A stretch of DNA of 64,000 bases from Nonomuraea rhodomycinica. GTDB taxonomy: Bacteria; Actinomycetota; Actinomycetes; Streptosporangiales; Streptosporangiaceae. The translations under genes and the position numbers were made by a program. The DNA is taken from positions 434,001-498,000 of the forward strand of contig NZ_JABWGO010000004.1 of the NCBI RefSeq assembly GCF_013363995.1. The letters run 5' to 3'. The notes beneath the pieces were generated by a model. It made no database searches. It was given only the letters and a program-made list of their open reading frames with translations, and was not told the origin of the DNA. Positions 7,460 through 14,502 of this stretch are shown here, one piece after another. The number at the start of each line of letters is the position of its first letter. Positions within the stretch are counted from its first letter, which is position 1.

Positions 7460-8119
7460 GTGAACGCGTCCGCCGCGATCCGGGTGCTCATCGTCGACGA
7501 CGACCCGCTCGTCCGCGCCGGGCTGACGCTGATGCTCAAGGGCGCGCCCGCCCTCCAGGTGGTGGGCGCGGTGGCCGACGGCGCGCAGGTGCAGGCCGCG
7601 GTCGCCGAGCACTCTCCCGACGTGGTGCTGATGGACATCCGCATGGCCGGCGTCGACGGCATCGACGCGACCCGCAGGCTGCGCGCCCGGCGCGACGCGC
7701 CGCAGGTCATCATCCTGACCACGTTCGACGCCGACGAGCACGTGTTCCGGGCGCTGCGCGCGGGAGCCGGCGGGTTCCTGCTGAAGGACACCTCGCCGGA
7801 GGGCATCGTCGAGGCGATCCGGCGCGTCGCCGCCGGCGAGCCCAGCCTGTCGCCGAGCGTCACCCGGCGGCTGATCGCCCATCTGATGCCCGAGGAGGAG
7901 GACCGGCGGCGGGCCGACGCCCGGCGGGTGCTGGCGGCACTGAGCGAGCGCGAGCGCGAGGTGGCGCTCGCGGTCGGGCAGGGCAAGACCAACGCCGCCA
8001 TCGCCGGCGAGCTGCACATGAGCGTGGGCACGGTCAAGGGTTACATCTCCCGCATCCTCACCAAGGCGGGCCTGGACAACCGTGTCCAGCTGGCCCTGGT
8101 CGTCCACGACGCCTCATAG
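7388..8119 (+). CDS. NarL/LuxR-type response regulator
   Basis: 243 aa if started at GTG 7388; GTG 7412, 7436 and 7460 are equally in phase, and 7460 lies about eight residues before the receiver domain (IRVLIVDDDPLVRAG). The receiver has the acidic pocket DDD and the phosphorylation Asp in VVLMDIRMAG, with the conserved Thr/Lys in ILTTFD and FLLKDTSPEG. The C-terminal LuxR HTH contains LSEREREVALAVGQGKTN and HMSVGTVKGYISRI. It is the cognate partner of the upstream kinase and should be transcribed with it. Target genes are not evident. Confidence 0.88.
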   Translation: MSGPTSEPVSGPTREPVGGAAGPHVNASAAIRVLIVDDDPLVRAGLTLMLKGAPALQVVGAVADGAQVQAAVAEHSPDVVLMDIRMAGVDGIDATRRLRARRDAPQVIILTTFDADEHVFRALRAGAGGFLLKDTSPEGIVEAIRRVAAGEPSLSPSVTRRLIAHLMPEEEDRRRADARRVLAALSEREREVALAVGQGKTNAAIAGELHMSVGTVKGYISRILTKAGLDNRVQLALVVHDAS

Positions 8120-8125
8120 CGTCCT

Positions 8126-8160
8126 AGGACGGCGCGCCGCACGCAGACGACCGCCGTCCT
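8126..8160 (+). terminator. Hairpin after the two-component operon
   Basis: AGGACGGCG (8126-8134) pairs perfectly with CGCCGTCCT (8152-8160) across a 17-nt loop, a few bases after the regulator stop and before the convergent VOC gene. No T-tract follows. Confidence 0.45.
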
Positions 8161-8183
8161 CACCGGCCGTCGCTGCGGGCCGG

Positions 8184-8528
8184 CTACGGGACGGGTGCCT
8201 GCGCGAGCGACAGGCTGTTGCCGTCCGGGTCGAGGATCTCCACGTGGCACACGCCGTTGCCGTACGTCTCCACGGGCTCGTGCCTGACGCCGTGCGCGGC
8301 CAGCCGGGCCAGGGTGTCGTCGAGGTCGGTCACGCCGAACGTGATCATGGTGCCGCCCACCCGCGCGGCCCGCATGTGCCGGTCGTCGATGACCACCCAC
8401 GCGTTCTCACCGACCTGCCACAGGCACTCCTCACCGATGATCTGGTCCGCCGGTCGCCCGAAGAACGCCTCGTACCACTTCTGCGATGTCGCCCGGTCAC
8501 GTACGCACACGACGCTGTACAGGTCCAC
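8184..8528 (-). CDS. VOC-superfamily (glyoxalase/bleomycin-resistance-like) protein
   Basis: 114 aa from GTG 8528, preceded by AGGAG at good spacing. A single VOC fold of beta-alpha-beta-beta-beta repeats: YSVVCVRDRATSQKWYEAFFG at the start and a C-terminal VCHVEILDPDGNSLSLAQ with the typical Glu-x-x-DPDGN ending. VOC proteins act as metal-dependent isomerases, dioxygenases or drug-binding proteins; this short stand-alone copy gives no substrate clue. It is convergent with the response regulator. Confidence 0.75.
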   Translation of the reverse strand: MDLYSVVCVRDRATSQKWYEAFFGRPADQIIGEECLWQVGENAWVVIDDRHMRAARVGGTMITFGVTDLDDTLARLAAHGVRHEPVETYGNGVCHVEILDPDGNSLSLAQAPVP

Positions 8529-8648
8529 CGGAGCCGCTCCTTCCCGTCGTTCCGGAAGGGAGACCGCTCCCGGGCCCGGAACTCATCGGCGACCGGCCGG
8601 GCGGTGCCCGGCAGGCGCCCTCCGACGCCGTCGGCCGATAATGCTGAG

Positions 8649-9116
8649 ATGATCGACAACCAGATGCCGGAGCCGCGCCCCCTGCTGCGCCGCCCCGAGG
8701 ACGGCGAGCTGATCGACGTGGCCGGAGTGGCGCACTTCTTCCGGCTGACGGGCGAGCACACGGGAGGCCGCTTCGCGTTCGAGGAGTTCACCCTGGAGGG
8801 GGGCACGATCGGGGCCCGCCCGCACGTGCATCACGGGCACGACGAGTACTTCTACGTCCTGCGGGGCGACCTGACCCTGCACCACGGCGACGGCGAGGTG
8901 ACGGTCGGCCCCGGGAACCTGCTGGCCGCCGTGCGCGGAACCCCGCACGGCTTCCGCAACGCCGGCACCGAGCCGGTCCACGCCTTGTGCCTGTACACGC
9001 CGGCCGGGTACGAGGGGTACTTCCGCGAGGTGCACGCGGCCGTGGCGGCCGGCGCGGAAGTGACCGACGAGCTCCTGGCGGAGTTCCGCGCCCGTCACCG
9101 CACGACGTCCTTCTGA
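8649..9116 (+). CDS. Cupin-domain protein
   Basis: 155 aa from ATG 8649; longer in-frame starts run through antisense of the VOC gene and were rejected. A single cupin barrel carries metal-ligand motif 1, RPHVHHGHDEYFYVLRG (about 57-73), and motif 2 around TPHGFRNAG (about 98-106). It is most like small cupins annotated as quercetin-dioxygenase-like or sugar-binding. The C-terminal helix (ELLAEFRARH) is outside the barrel. It stands alone, so no pathway is suggested. Confidence 0.8.
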   Translation: MIDNQMPEPRPLLRRPEDGELIDVAGVAHFFRLTGEHTGGRFAFEEFTLEGGTIGARPHVHHGHDEYFYVLRGDLTLHHGDGEVTVGPGNLLAAVRGTPHGFRNAGTEPVHALCLYTPAGYEGYFREVHAAVAAGAEVTDELLAEFRARHRTTSF

Positions 9117-9138
9117 ACCTTCAGGATCTGACCGCCGG

Positions 9139-9166
9139 GACGGGGCGTCCGGTGAGACGCTCCGTC
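9139..9166 (+). terminator. Hairpin after the cupin gene
   Basis: GACGGGGCGTC (9139-9149) and GACGCTCCGTC (9156-9166) form an 11-bp stem with one G-U pair and a 6-nt loop, 22 nt after the cupin stop. No T-tract follows. Confidence 0.5.
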
Positions 9167-9255
9167 AGGCTTGTGCGCGGTTTCGCGGACACATCCGGTC
9201 CCGGCCGAATACGGTGGACGATCGGCCAAGCCCGTAGACCTTCCGGAGCTTCTCC

Positions 9256-10284
9256 ATGCGTACCGCAGCGGCAATCCTGTCCTTCGTGCTCGCCGTCACC
9301 CTCCTGCCCACCCCATCCGTGTCGGCGGTCGCCGCCTCGTCGCTGCCGGGCGGCAGGACGACCTTCGTCGTCTCGCAGGGTCACCTGAAGGCCGCGTCCC
9401 AGCAGAACTGGGTACGCCTCGGCACCTACCGCTTCGCCGGGAACGGCACGGTCAGCGCCGCCATGTACCTGTGGTGGCAGCGTCATCCCACGGCCCGCCA
9501 GCGCACCGGCACCGTCCCCGACCCGAGCTGCACCACCAAGGCGGGCGGCAAGCAGTCGCGGCCCCGCGGCTGCGAGGTGCTGACGGCCGGCGGCTTCACC
9601 GGCGCCCCGAACGAGAGCCGCACCGGGACGTACACCGTCGCGGGCAACGTGCTCACCATCCGGTGGAACATCGCCCAGGCGTGGACGGAACAGTGGTACG
9701 TGCGGACCTCCTCCGACGGCAAGCTGGCCCGCCTCGACCTCAAGCAGAGCACGCTCGCCACGAACGGGTACGGCTACGGCAGCAACGCCGCGGTCGGCAC
9801 CCGGCGCGCGATGAGCTCGGTGAAGGCGTTCCCCGGCTCGCTCAGGCAGGACCTGACGAGCTGGGCGAGCGGCAAGCTCGTCACCTCCGGCAACCAGCCG
9901 TTCGGCCACGCCGCCTTCCGCGCCTGCGCCGCCACCACCTCGTGCCTGACCTACCTGCAGCCGTCCTCGCGCGGCGCGTGCCAGAAGTCCGGCGGCTGCC
10001 CCCGGTACGGAGGCGGAACGCGGGCCGACGTCAGCTCCATCCAGTACTACCTCACGATGATCTCCAAGACCGACCGGCGTGACACGCTGTGGCACTGGTG
10101 CACCTGCCTGGCGATGGAGCGGGGCGAGTTCTGCTACACGGGGAACTCCCACGTCAAGCCGCTCATGCAGATCATCGACGACACGGGCGCGTTCCGCGGC
10201 TGGGTGGGCGTGGAGGCGTCCTTCTCGACCGGCTCGCGGGCGACGGACATGCTCGCGGTGCTGCGCATCTCCGACTTCCGCTGA
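9256..10284 (+). CDS. Secreted protein of unknown function
   Basis: 342 aa. A clear Sec signal peptide (MRTAAAILSFVLAVTLLP, cleavage near SVSAVAA) is preceded by a GGAG ribosome site. The mature protein is rich in Trp, Gly and paired cysteines (for example CTTKAGGKQSRPRGC, CAATTSC, CQKSGGCPRYGG, WCTCLAMERGEFCY), which suggests a disulfide-stabilised extracellular fold. It ends GWVGVEASFSTGSRATDMLAVLRI. I do not recognise the family. It is a single-gene unit bounded by hairpins on both sides. Confidence 0.7.
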   Translation: MRTAAAILSFVLAVTLLPTPSVSAVAASSLPGGRTTFVVSQGHLKAASQQNWVRLGTYRFAGNGTVSAAMYLWWQRHPTARQRTGTVPDPSCTTKAGGKQSRPRGCEVLTAGGFTGAPNESRTGTYTVAGNVLTIRWNIAQAWTEQWYVRTSSDGKLARLDLKQSTLATNGYGYGSNAAVGTRRAMSSVKAFPGSLRQDLTSWASGKLVTSGNQPFGHAAFRACAATTSCLTYLQPSSRGACQKSGGCPRYGGGTRADVSSIQYYLTMISKTDRRDTLWHWCTCLAMERGEFCYTGNSHVKPLMQIIDDTGAFRGWVGVEASFSTGSRATDMLAVLRISDFR

Positions 10285-10293
10285 GCTACGGCC

Positions 10294-10325
10294 GACTCCG
10301 GCGCCCTGACCAAAGCGCCGGAGTC
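10294..10325 (+). terminator. Strong hairpin between convergent genes
   Basis: GACTCCGGCGC (10294-10304) and GCGCCGGAGTC (10315-10325) form a perfect 11-bp stem with a 10-nt loop, placed between the secreted-protein gene and the convergent tetR. It can serve both strands. Confidence 0.7.
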
Positions 10326-10343
10326 GCTTCTCGCCGACCTCGC

Positions 10344-10970
10344 TCAGCCGGCGGCTTGCGGCGCCTGTCCGTCGGGACGGTCTCCGGGCGCGCCCAGCAG
10401 CGGGAGCCACACCTCGTCCACGATCTCGACGATCGACTCGTCCGGCACCGCGCGCATCGTCGTGAGCAGGTCGTGGCGCAGCAGGTCGAACGGCAGGTTC
10501 ACCACGCGGGGCGAGCGGGGCACGTCGGGCAGTTCGCCGCGCCCGACCGCGCGGGCGACGATCGTCTCGAAGGCGGTCGCCCGGGCGGGCCGGAGGAGGG
10601 TGTCGCGCAGCTCGCCGAAGCTGGTGCCGGCGTCGCGGAAGTAGTCGGCCAGCTGCGCGTTCAGCAGCGTGATCGTGGGCGCGCGCTCGGCGTTGGCGGC
10701 GCGCAGGAAGCCGATCGCGTCGTCGCGCAGGCCGCCGGTGTCGGGCACCTCGATCGGCCGCCAGAACCTGGTGAGGGTCGCCACCAGCAGGTCGTCGCGC
10801 TGCGGCCAGCGCCGGTAGAGCACCGGGCGGCTCGTGCCGGCGCGGGCGGCGACCGCCTCGTAGGTGAAGCCCTGGTAGCCGTGCTCGATCAGCACGTCCC
10901 ACGCGGCGTCGAGGAGGGCGTCCTCGAGCGCGGGACCGCGTCGACGGGCTCCACCGCGCTTGAGATTCAC
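10344..10970 (-). CDS. TetR-family regulator paired with the FAD monooxygenase
   Basis: 208 aa from GTG 10970. N-terminal HTH about 18-65 (TYEAVAARAGTSRPVLYRRW) followed by a TetR_C_16/AcrR-like helical domain (PTITLLNAQLADYFRDAG). It is divergent from the FAD monooxygenase gene 70 bp away, the classic arrangement for repression of a drug- or polyketide-modifying oxygenase. A TAAGAT -10 six nt before the GTG suggests leaderless expression. The inducer is unknown. Confidence 0.85.
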   Translation of the reverse strand: MNLKRGGARRRGPALEDALLDAAWDVLIEHGYQGFTYEAVAARAGTSRPVLYRRWPQRDDLLVATLTRFWRPIEVPDTGGLRDDAIGFLRAANAERAPTITLLNAQLADYFRDAGTSFGELRDTLLRPARATAFETIVARAVGRGELPDVPRSPRVVNLPFDLLRHDLLTTMRAVPDESIVEIVDEVWLPLLGAPGDRPDGQAPQAAG

Positions 10971-11024
10971 TTGCGTATCTTATCGCGCCGGCCTACGGTG
11001 GCCGCCATTAGATACATCCATGTA
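10971..11024 (+). promoter_or_regulatory. Divergent promoter and operator of the monooxygenase gene
   Basis: TTGCGT (10971-10976), a 17-bp spacer and TACGGT (10994-10999) form the forward promoter. TACATCCATGTA (11013-11024, perfect 5-bp arms) lies in the predicted 5' leader and is a candidate TetR operator. The ribosome site AAGGAG (11029-11034) fixes GTG 11041 as the start. Confidence 0.5.
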
Positions 11025-11040
11025 CCTTAAGGAGTGGTCA

Positions 11041-12573
11041 GTGACGTTCGACGTGGTCATCGTCGGCGGTGGACCCACCGGCCTGTTCCTGGCCTGCGAG
11101 CTGCGCCTCGCGGGCGTCCGGCCCCTGCTGCTGGAACGGCGGCCGGACCCCGACCTGGCGGACAAGGCGCACGGCCTCGCCGGCCAGGTCGTGCGGCTGC
11201 TGGACCACCGCGGCCTCTTCGAACGCTGCGGGGGGCAAGGGGCGCCGGCGCCCGCGCCCGGGTTCTTCTTCGGCGGGATGCCGCTGCCGCTGCACGTGCT
11301 GGGCGAGGACAACCCGATGCACCTCCTGCCGGTCAACCAGCGCGACCTCGAACGCGTGCTCCACGAGCGGGCGGCGGAACTCGGCGCGGACGTCCGCCGG
11401 GGCTGGGACGTGCTGTCCGTCAGCCAGACCGACGACCGGGTCGACGTCGTCGTACGCGCACCGGACGGGACCGGGACGACGCTGACGGCCCGGTACCTCG
11501 TCGGCTGCGACGGCGCCCGCAGCCTGATCCGCAAGCAGGCGGGGATCGCCTTCCCCGGCGTCAGCGACGACGGCGTCGTCGACCGCTCGGCCCTGATCGG
11601 GCCGAGCGACCGCTTCCGCCTCGTGCCGGGGGGACGGGTCGTGATCGACGGCCTCGGCGAGATCCCGGCGCACTTCCACCGCACCGAAAGGGGCGTCTTC
11701 ACCCTCCTCGCGCACGACCCGGAGCGGCCGCTGGTCAGCACGTCCGAATGGGAGGACCACTCCGCGGGCGACGCCCCCGGGACGGGTGCGCCGATGACGA
11801 TGGCGGAGATGGAGGACAGCGTCGAACGGGTCCTCGGTGTGCGCCTGCCCCTGACCGCGCCGCCCGAGGGCGCGCCCACCATGCTGCGCCGCCTGCGCGG
11901 ACGCAACTCCCGGCTCGCCGACCGCTACCGCGCCGGCCGGATCTTCGTCGCCGGCGACGCCGCGCACGTGAGCCACGGGCCGACCCTGAACCTGGCGCTG
12001 CAGGACGCGGCCAACCTCGCCTGGAAGCTCGCCGCCGCCCTGCGGGGACGGGTACCTGAAGGCCTGCTGGACAGCTACGAGAGCGAACGCCGCCCGAGCG
12101 GCGAACGCGTGCTCATGCACACCCGGGCCGCGACCGCTCTGATGGCGCCCGGAAGCGACGTCACCGCGCTGCGCCTGCTCTTGTCGGAACTGCTCGGCCG
12201 CACCGAGAACCTCCGCGCGATCGCGGCCCTGATGGCGGGCACCGACGTCCGCCACGACATGGGCGAGGAGCACCCGGCCGCGCCCACCGGCTGGTTCGCG
12301 CCGCCCCTCGACCTGACCACCGGTGACGGACGCGCACGGCGCCTGGCCGAGCTGCTGCGCGACGGCCGCCCCCTGCTTCTCGACCTCACCGGGACGAACG
12401 AGCTGGCCGTCGTCGCGGAGCCCTGGTCCCGCGGTGTACGCCGCGTGACCGCGACGGCCGGCGACGCACCGGCGCCCGCGTTGCTCGTCCGGCCCGATGG
12501 CTACGTCGCCTGGGCGGGCGACGACCCCGACACCCTGAAGGCGGCCCTCACCCGCTGGTTCGGCCCGGCCTGA
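11041..12573 (+). CDS. FAD-dependent aromatic monooxygenase (PheA/TfdB, rifampicin-monooxygenase-like)
   Basis: 510 aa from GTG 11041 (AAGGAG 6 nt upstream). The Rossmann FAD motif is VVIVGGGPTGLFLACELRLAG at the N-terminus, the DG motif is YLVGCDGARSLIRK (about 155-170), and GDAAHVSHGPTLNLALQDA (about 310) is the second FAD-pyrophosphate motif. The usual GGxG stretch after GDAAH is shortened and lacks the double glycine. A C-terminal thioredoxin-like domain (about 440-510) is present, as in aromatic hydroxylases. It uses NAD(P)H and O2 to hydroxylate an aromatic or polyketide substrate; antibiotic inactivation is one possibility. Probably controlled by the divergent TetR. Confidence 0.82.
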   Translation: MTFDVVIVGGGPTGLFLACELRLAGVRPLLLERRPDPDLADKAHGLAGQVVRLLDHRGLFERCGGQGAPAPAPGFFFGGMPLPLHVLGEDNPMHLLPVNQRDLERVLHERAAELGADVRRGWDVLSVSQTDDRVDVVVRAPDGTGTTLTARYLVGCDGARSLIRKQAGIAFPGVSDDGVVDRSALIGPSDRFRLVPGGRVVIDGLGEIPAHFHRTERGVFTLLAHDPERPLVSTSEWEDHSAGDAPGTGAPMTMAEMEDSVERVLGVRLPLTAPPEGAPTMLRRLRGRNSRLADRYRAGRIFVAGDAAHVSHGPTLNLALQDAANLAWKLAAALRGRVPEGLLDSYESERRPSGERVLMHTRAATALMAPGSDVTALRLLLSELLGRTENLRAIAALMAGTDVRHDMGEEHPAAPTGWFAPPLDLTTGDGRARRLAELLRDGRPLLLDLTGTNELAVVAEPWSRGVRRVTATAGDAPAPALLVRPDGYVAWAGDDPDTLKAALTRWFGPA

Positions 12574-12621
12574 GACCCCGCCACCGCACGGTTGGACTCT
12601 CCCCCCGTGGGAGGGTTCACC

Positions 12622-13635
12622 ATGATGGGCATGACGAAGGTGAAGGGCGTCGACGCCCGCGGTACGCAGCACTGCGAGACGTCGGCTCTCGGAGTGCTGC
12701 TGCGGCACCAGGGGCTGGACCTGTCCGAGCCCATGCTCTTCGGCCTCGGCTCCGGTCTGTCCTTCGTCTACTGGGACAGCAAGGCCATGGACTTCCCGTT
12801 CCTCGGGGGACGGGTCAAGCCCTTCGAGCTCACCGAGAACCTGGCCGCCAGGCTCGGGCTGGAGCTCGTCGTCCAGGAGACCGGCTCGCCCCGCAGGGCG
12901 TGGGAGAACGTCGCGGCCGTCATCGACGCCGGCCGGCCCGTCGGGCTGCAGCTCGACAGCCACCACCTCGAATACTTCGGGTCGAAGGTGCACTTCGGCG
13001 GCCATGTCGTCGCCATGTACGGCTACGACGACCACGACGCCTACCTGGTGGACACCGACCAGCAGGGCGGTGCGGTGTCCACGAGCCTGACCAGCCTCGC
13101 CCAGGCCAGGGCGGCGCGCGGCCCGATGACCGCCAAGCACCGCTCCTTCACCCTCACCGTCCCGGAGAACCCGCCGTCGCCGCGCGAGCGGATCGTCCCC
13201 GCCATCACCGCCTGCGCCGAGGCCTTCCTCGACCCGCCCATCGCCAACCTGGGACACCGCGGCATCGACAAGGCCGGCAAGCTGGTGCGCACCTGGCTCC
13301 AGCGGGCCGGCGACCCCCGGCGGGACCTCCCGCAGGCCGCCCTGCTGATGGAGCGGGCCGGCACCGGCGGGGCCCTGTTCCGCAACCTCTACCGCGACTT
13401 CCTCGCCGAGTGCGCCGAGCTGCTGGACAGCGGTCACCTGCGCACCGGCCACCGGCTGTACGCCGAGGCGGCCACCCTGTGGACGGAGGTCGCGGCGCTG
13501 ATCGCGAAGGCCGGCGAGTCGGGCGACCCGCGGTGCCTCGAACAGGCGAGCGCCGTCCTGAGTGAGCTCGCCCGCGTCGAGCGCGAGGCCATGCGGGCAC
13601 TGAGCCGTCTGGGCTGTGAGCCGTCCGGGCTGTGA
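12622..13635 (+). CDS. BtrH-like acyltransferase (BtrH_N plus DUF4872)
   Basis: 337 aa from ATG 12622, chosen for the GGAGG site 6-10 nt upstream. The N-terminal half is a papain-like BtrH_N domain: GTQHCETSALGVLLRHQG (about 13-30) supplies the Cys, and HHLEYFGSKVHFGGHVVAMYGY (about 113-134) the His region, followed by DDHDAYLVDTDQQGG. The C-terminal half is helical and matches DUF4872. BtrH moves a gamma-glutamyl-aminohydroxybutyrate group from a carrier protein to ribostamycin in butirosin synthesis. Here no aminocyclitol or carrier genes are adjacent, so the donor and acceptor are unknown. It lies 48 nt after the monooxygenase and may be cotranscribed. Confidence 0.75.
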   Translation: MMGMTKVKGVDARGTQHCETSALGVLLRHQGLDLSEPMLFGLGSGLSFVYWDSKAMDFPFLGGRVKPFELTENLAARLGLELVVQETGSPRRAWENVAAVIDAGRPVGLQLDSHHLEYFGSKVHFGGHVVAMYGYDDHDAYLVDTDQQGGAVSTSLTSLAQARAARGPMTAKHRSFTLTVPENPPSPRERIVPAITACAEAFLDPPIANLGHRGIDKAGKLVRTWLQRAGDPRRDLPQAALLMERAGTGGALFRNLYRDFLAECAELLDSGHLRTGHRLYAEAATLWTEVAALIAKAGESGDPRCLEQASAVLSELARVEREAMRALSRLGCEPSGL

Positions 13636-13669
13636 GCTGCCTGGGGAGTGACCCGGGCCGGCGGGCGCG

Positions 13670-14245
13670 CTAGGCGACCGAGTGGCGGACGACGCCGGTG
13701 TAGGTGCCGGCCACGGCCTGGGCGGGGACGTCGACGACGACCGTCGGGTTCCAGGTGGCGGAGTTGCTGCCCGAGCCGGCGGTCTTGGAGAAGGCGATGC
13801 GGGTCTGGTCGAGCACCACGGACGAGGCGGCGTTGGCCTGGCCGGGGACGAAGGTCCCGGTGCCGGTGGTGGCGGTGGCCGGGCCGGACCAGTAGCTGAT
13901 GTGGGAGCTGGCGATGGTCTCGGCGGCGGTGCCGCCGCCGGTGGTGAAGTCGGTCGCCGACACCTGCGCCACCCAGGTGGCGGTGACCGTGGCCCGGGCG
14001 TCGGAGACGGTGACCGAGCCGAGCTGACCGCTGACGGTGGTGCCCGGGCCGCCGCTGCCGATGCTCAGCGGCCCGTTCGGGACCGTGATCTGCAGGCCGG
14101 CTCCGGCGCTGACGGTGAAGGTCACCGTGGTGTTGCAGTTGGCCGAGGCCGTGCACGTGTCGGCGTGAGCGGGCACGGCGGTCGTCGCGACCGCCAGGGC
14201 GACGGCCAGCGCCGCCGCCAGGGCCATGCGGCGGATGTGGGACAT
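13670..14245 (-). CDS. Secreted cell-surface-type protein
   Basis: 191 aa from the ATG that follows AGGAG (MSHIRRMALAAALAVALAVATTAVP). The frame extends 28 codons further upstream without support. The signal peptide is cleaved near AHADT. The mature part is Thr/Ser/Gly/Val-rich beta-sandwich-like sequence with an early disulfide pair (CTASANC) and an ending WNPTVVVDVPAQAVAGTYTGVVRHSVA-like strand pair (last 25 residues), typical of actinobacterial WxL-like or repeat surface proteins. No catalytic motif is seen. It is convergent with the BtrH-like gene. Confidence 0.65.
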   Translation of the reverse strand: MSHIRRMALAAALAVALAVATTAVPAHADTCTASANCNTTVTFTVSAGAGLQITVPNGPLSIGSGGPGTTVSGQLGSVTVSDARATVTATWVAQVSATDFTTGGGTAAETIASSHISYWSGPATATTGTGTFVPGQANAASSVVLDQTRIAFSKTAGSGSNSATWNPTVVVDVPAQAVAGTYTGVVRHSVA

Positions 14246-14502
14246 GGCCGAACTCCTACGGGCTGCCCGGGGCTCATCGTCAGTGATCGCATCGTGGACG
14301 CCGGCCGGCGGGGACAGCCCGTCCGCCACGCGACATCAGGGCGCCGTTTGCCGTGATCTGCCATCTCTTGGCGTGAACGGCGGTTTGTCGGTCGTGCCCG
14401 CCATACTCGCCGCTGACGATCACGAGGGTGAGACGTCGGTGACGGCGCGGTCGCGTGCCGCTGAACGACTAGCCCTCCTCATCACAGCGCGGAGGTATCG
14501 GC

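Noticed and set aside
8082..8648. Upstream extension of the cupin frame
   Set aside because: It is antisense to the VOC gene; the cupin starts naturally at ATG 8649.
11038..13452. 804-codon minus-strand frame opposite the monooxygenase and BtrH-like genes
   Set aside because: Shadow frame without domain content; real genes have motifs, ribosome sites and a divergent promoter on the plus strand.
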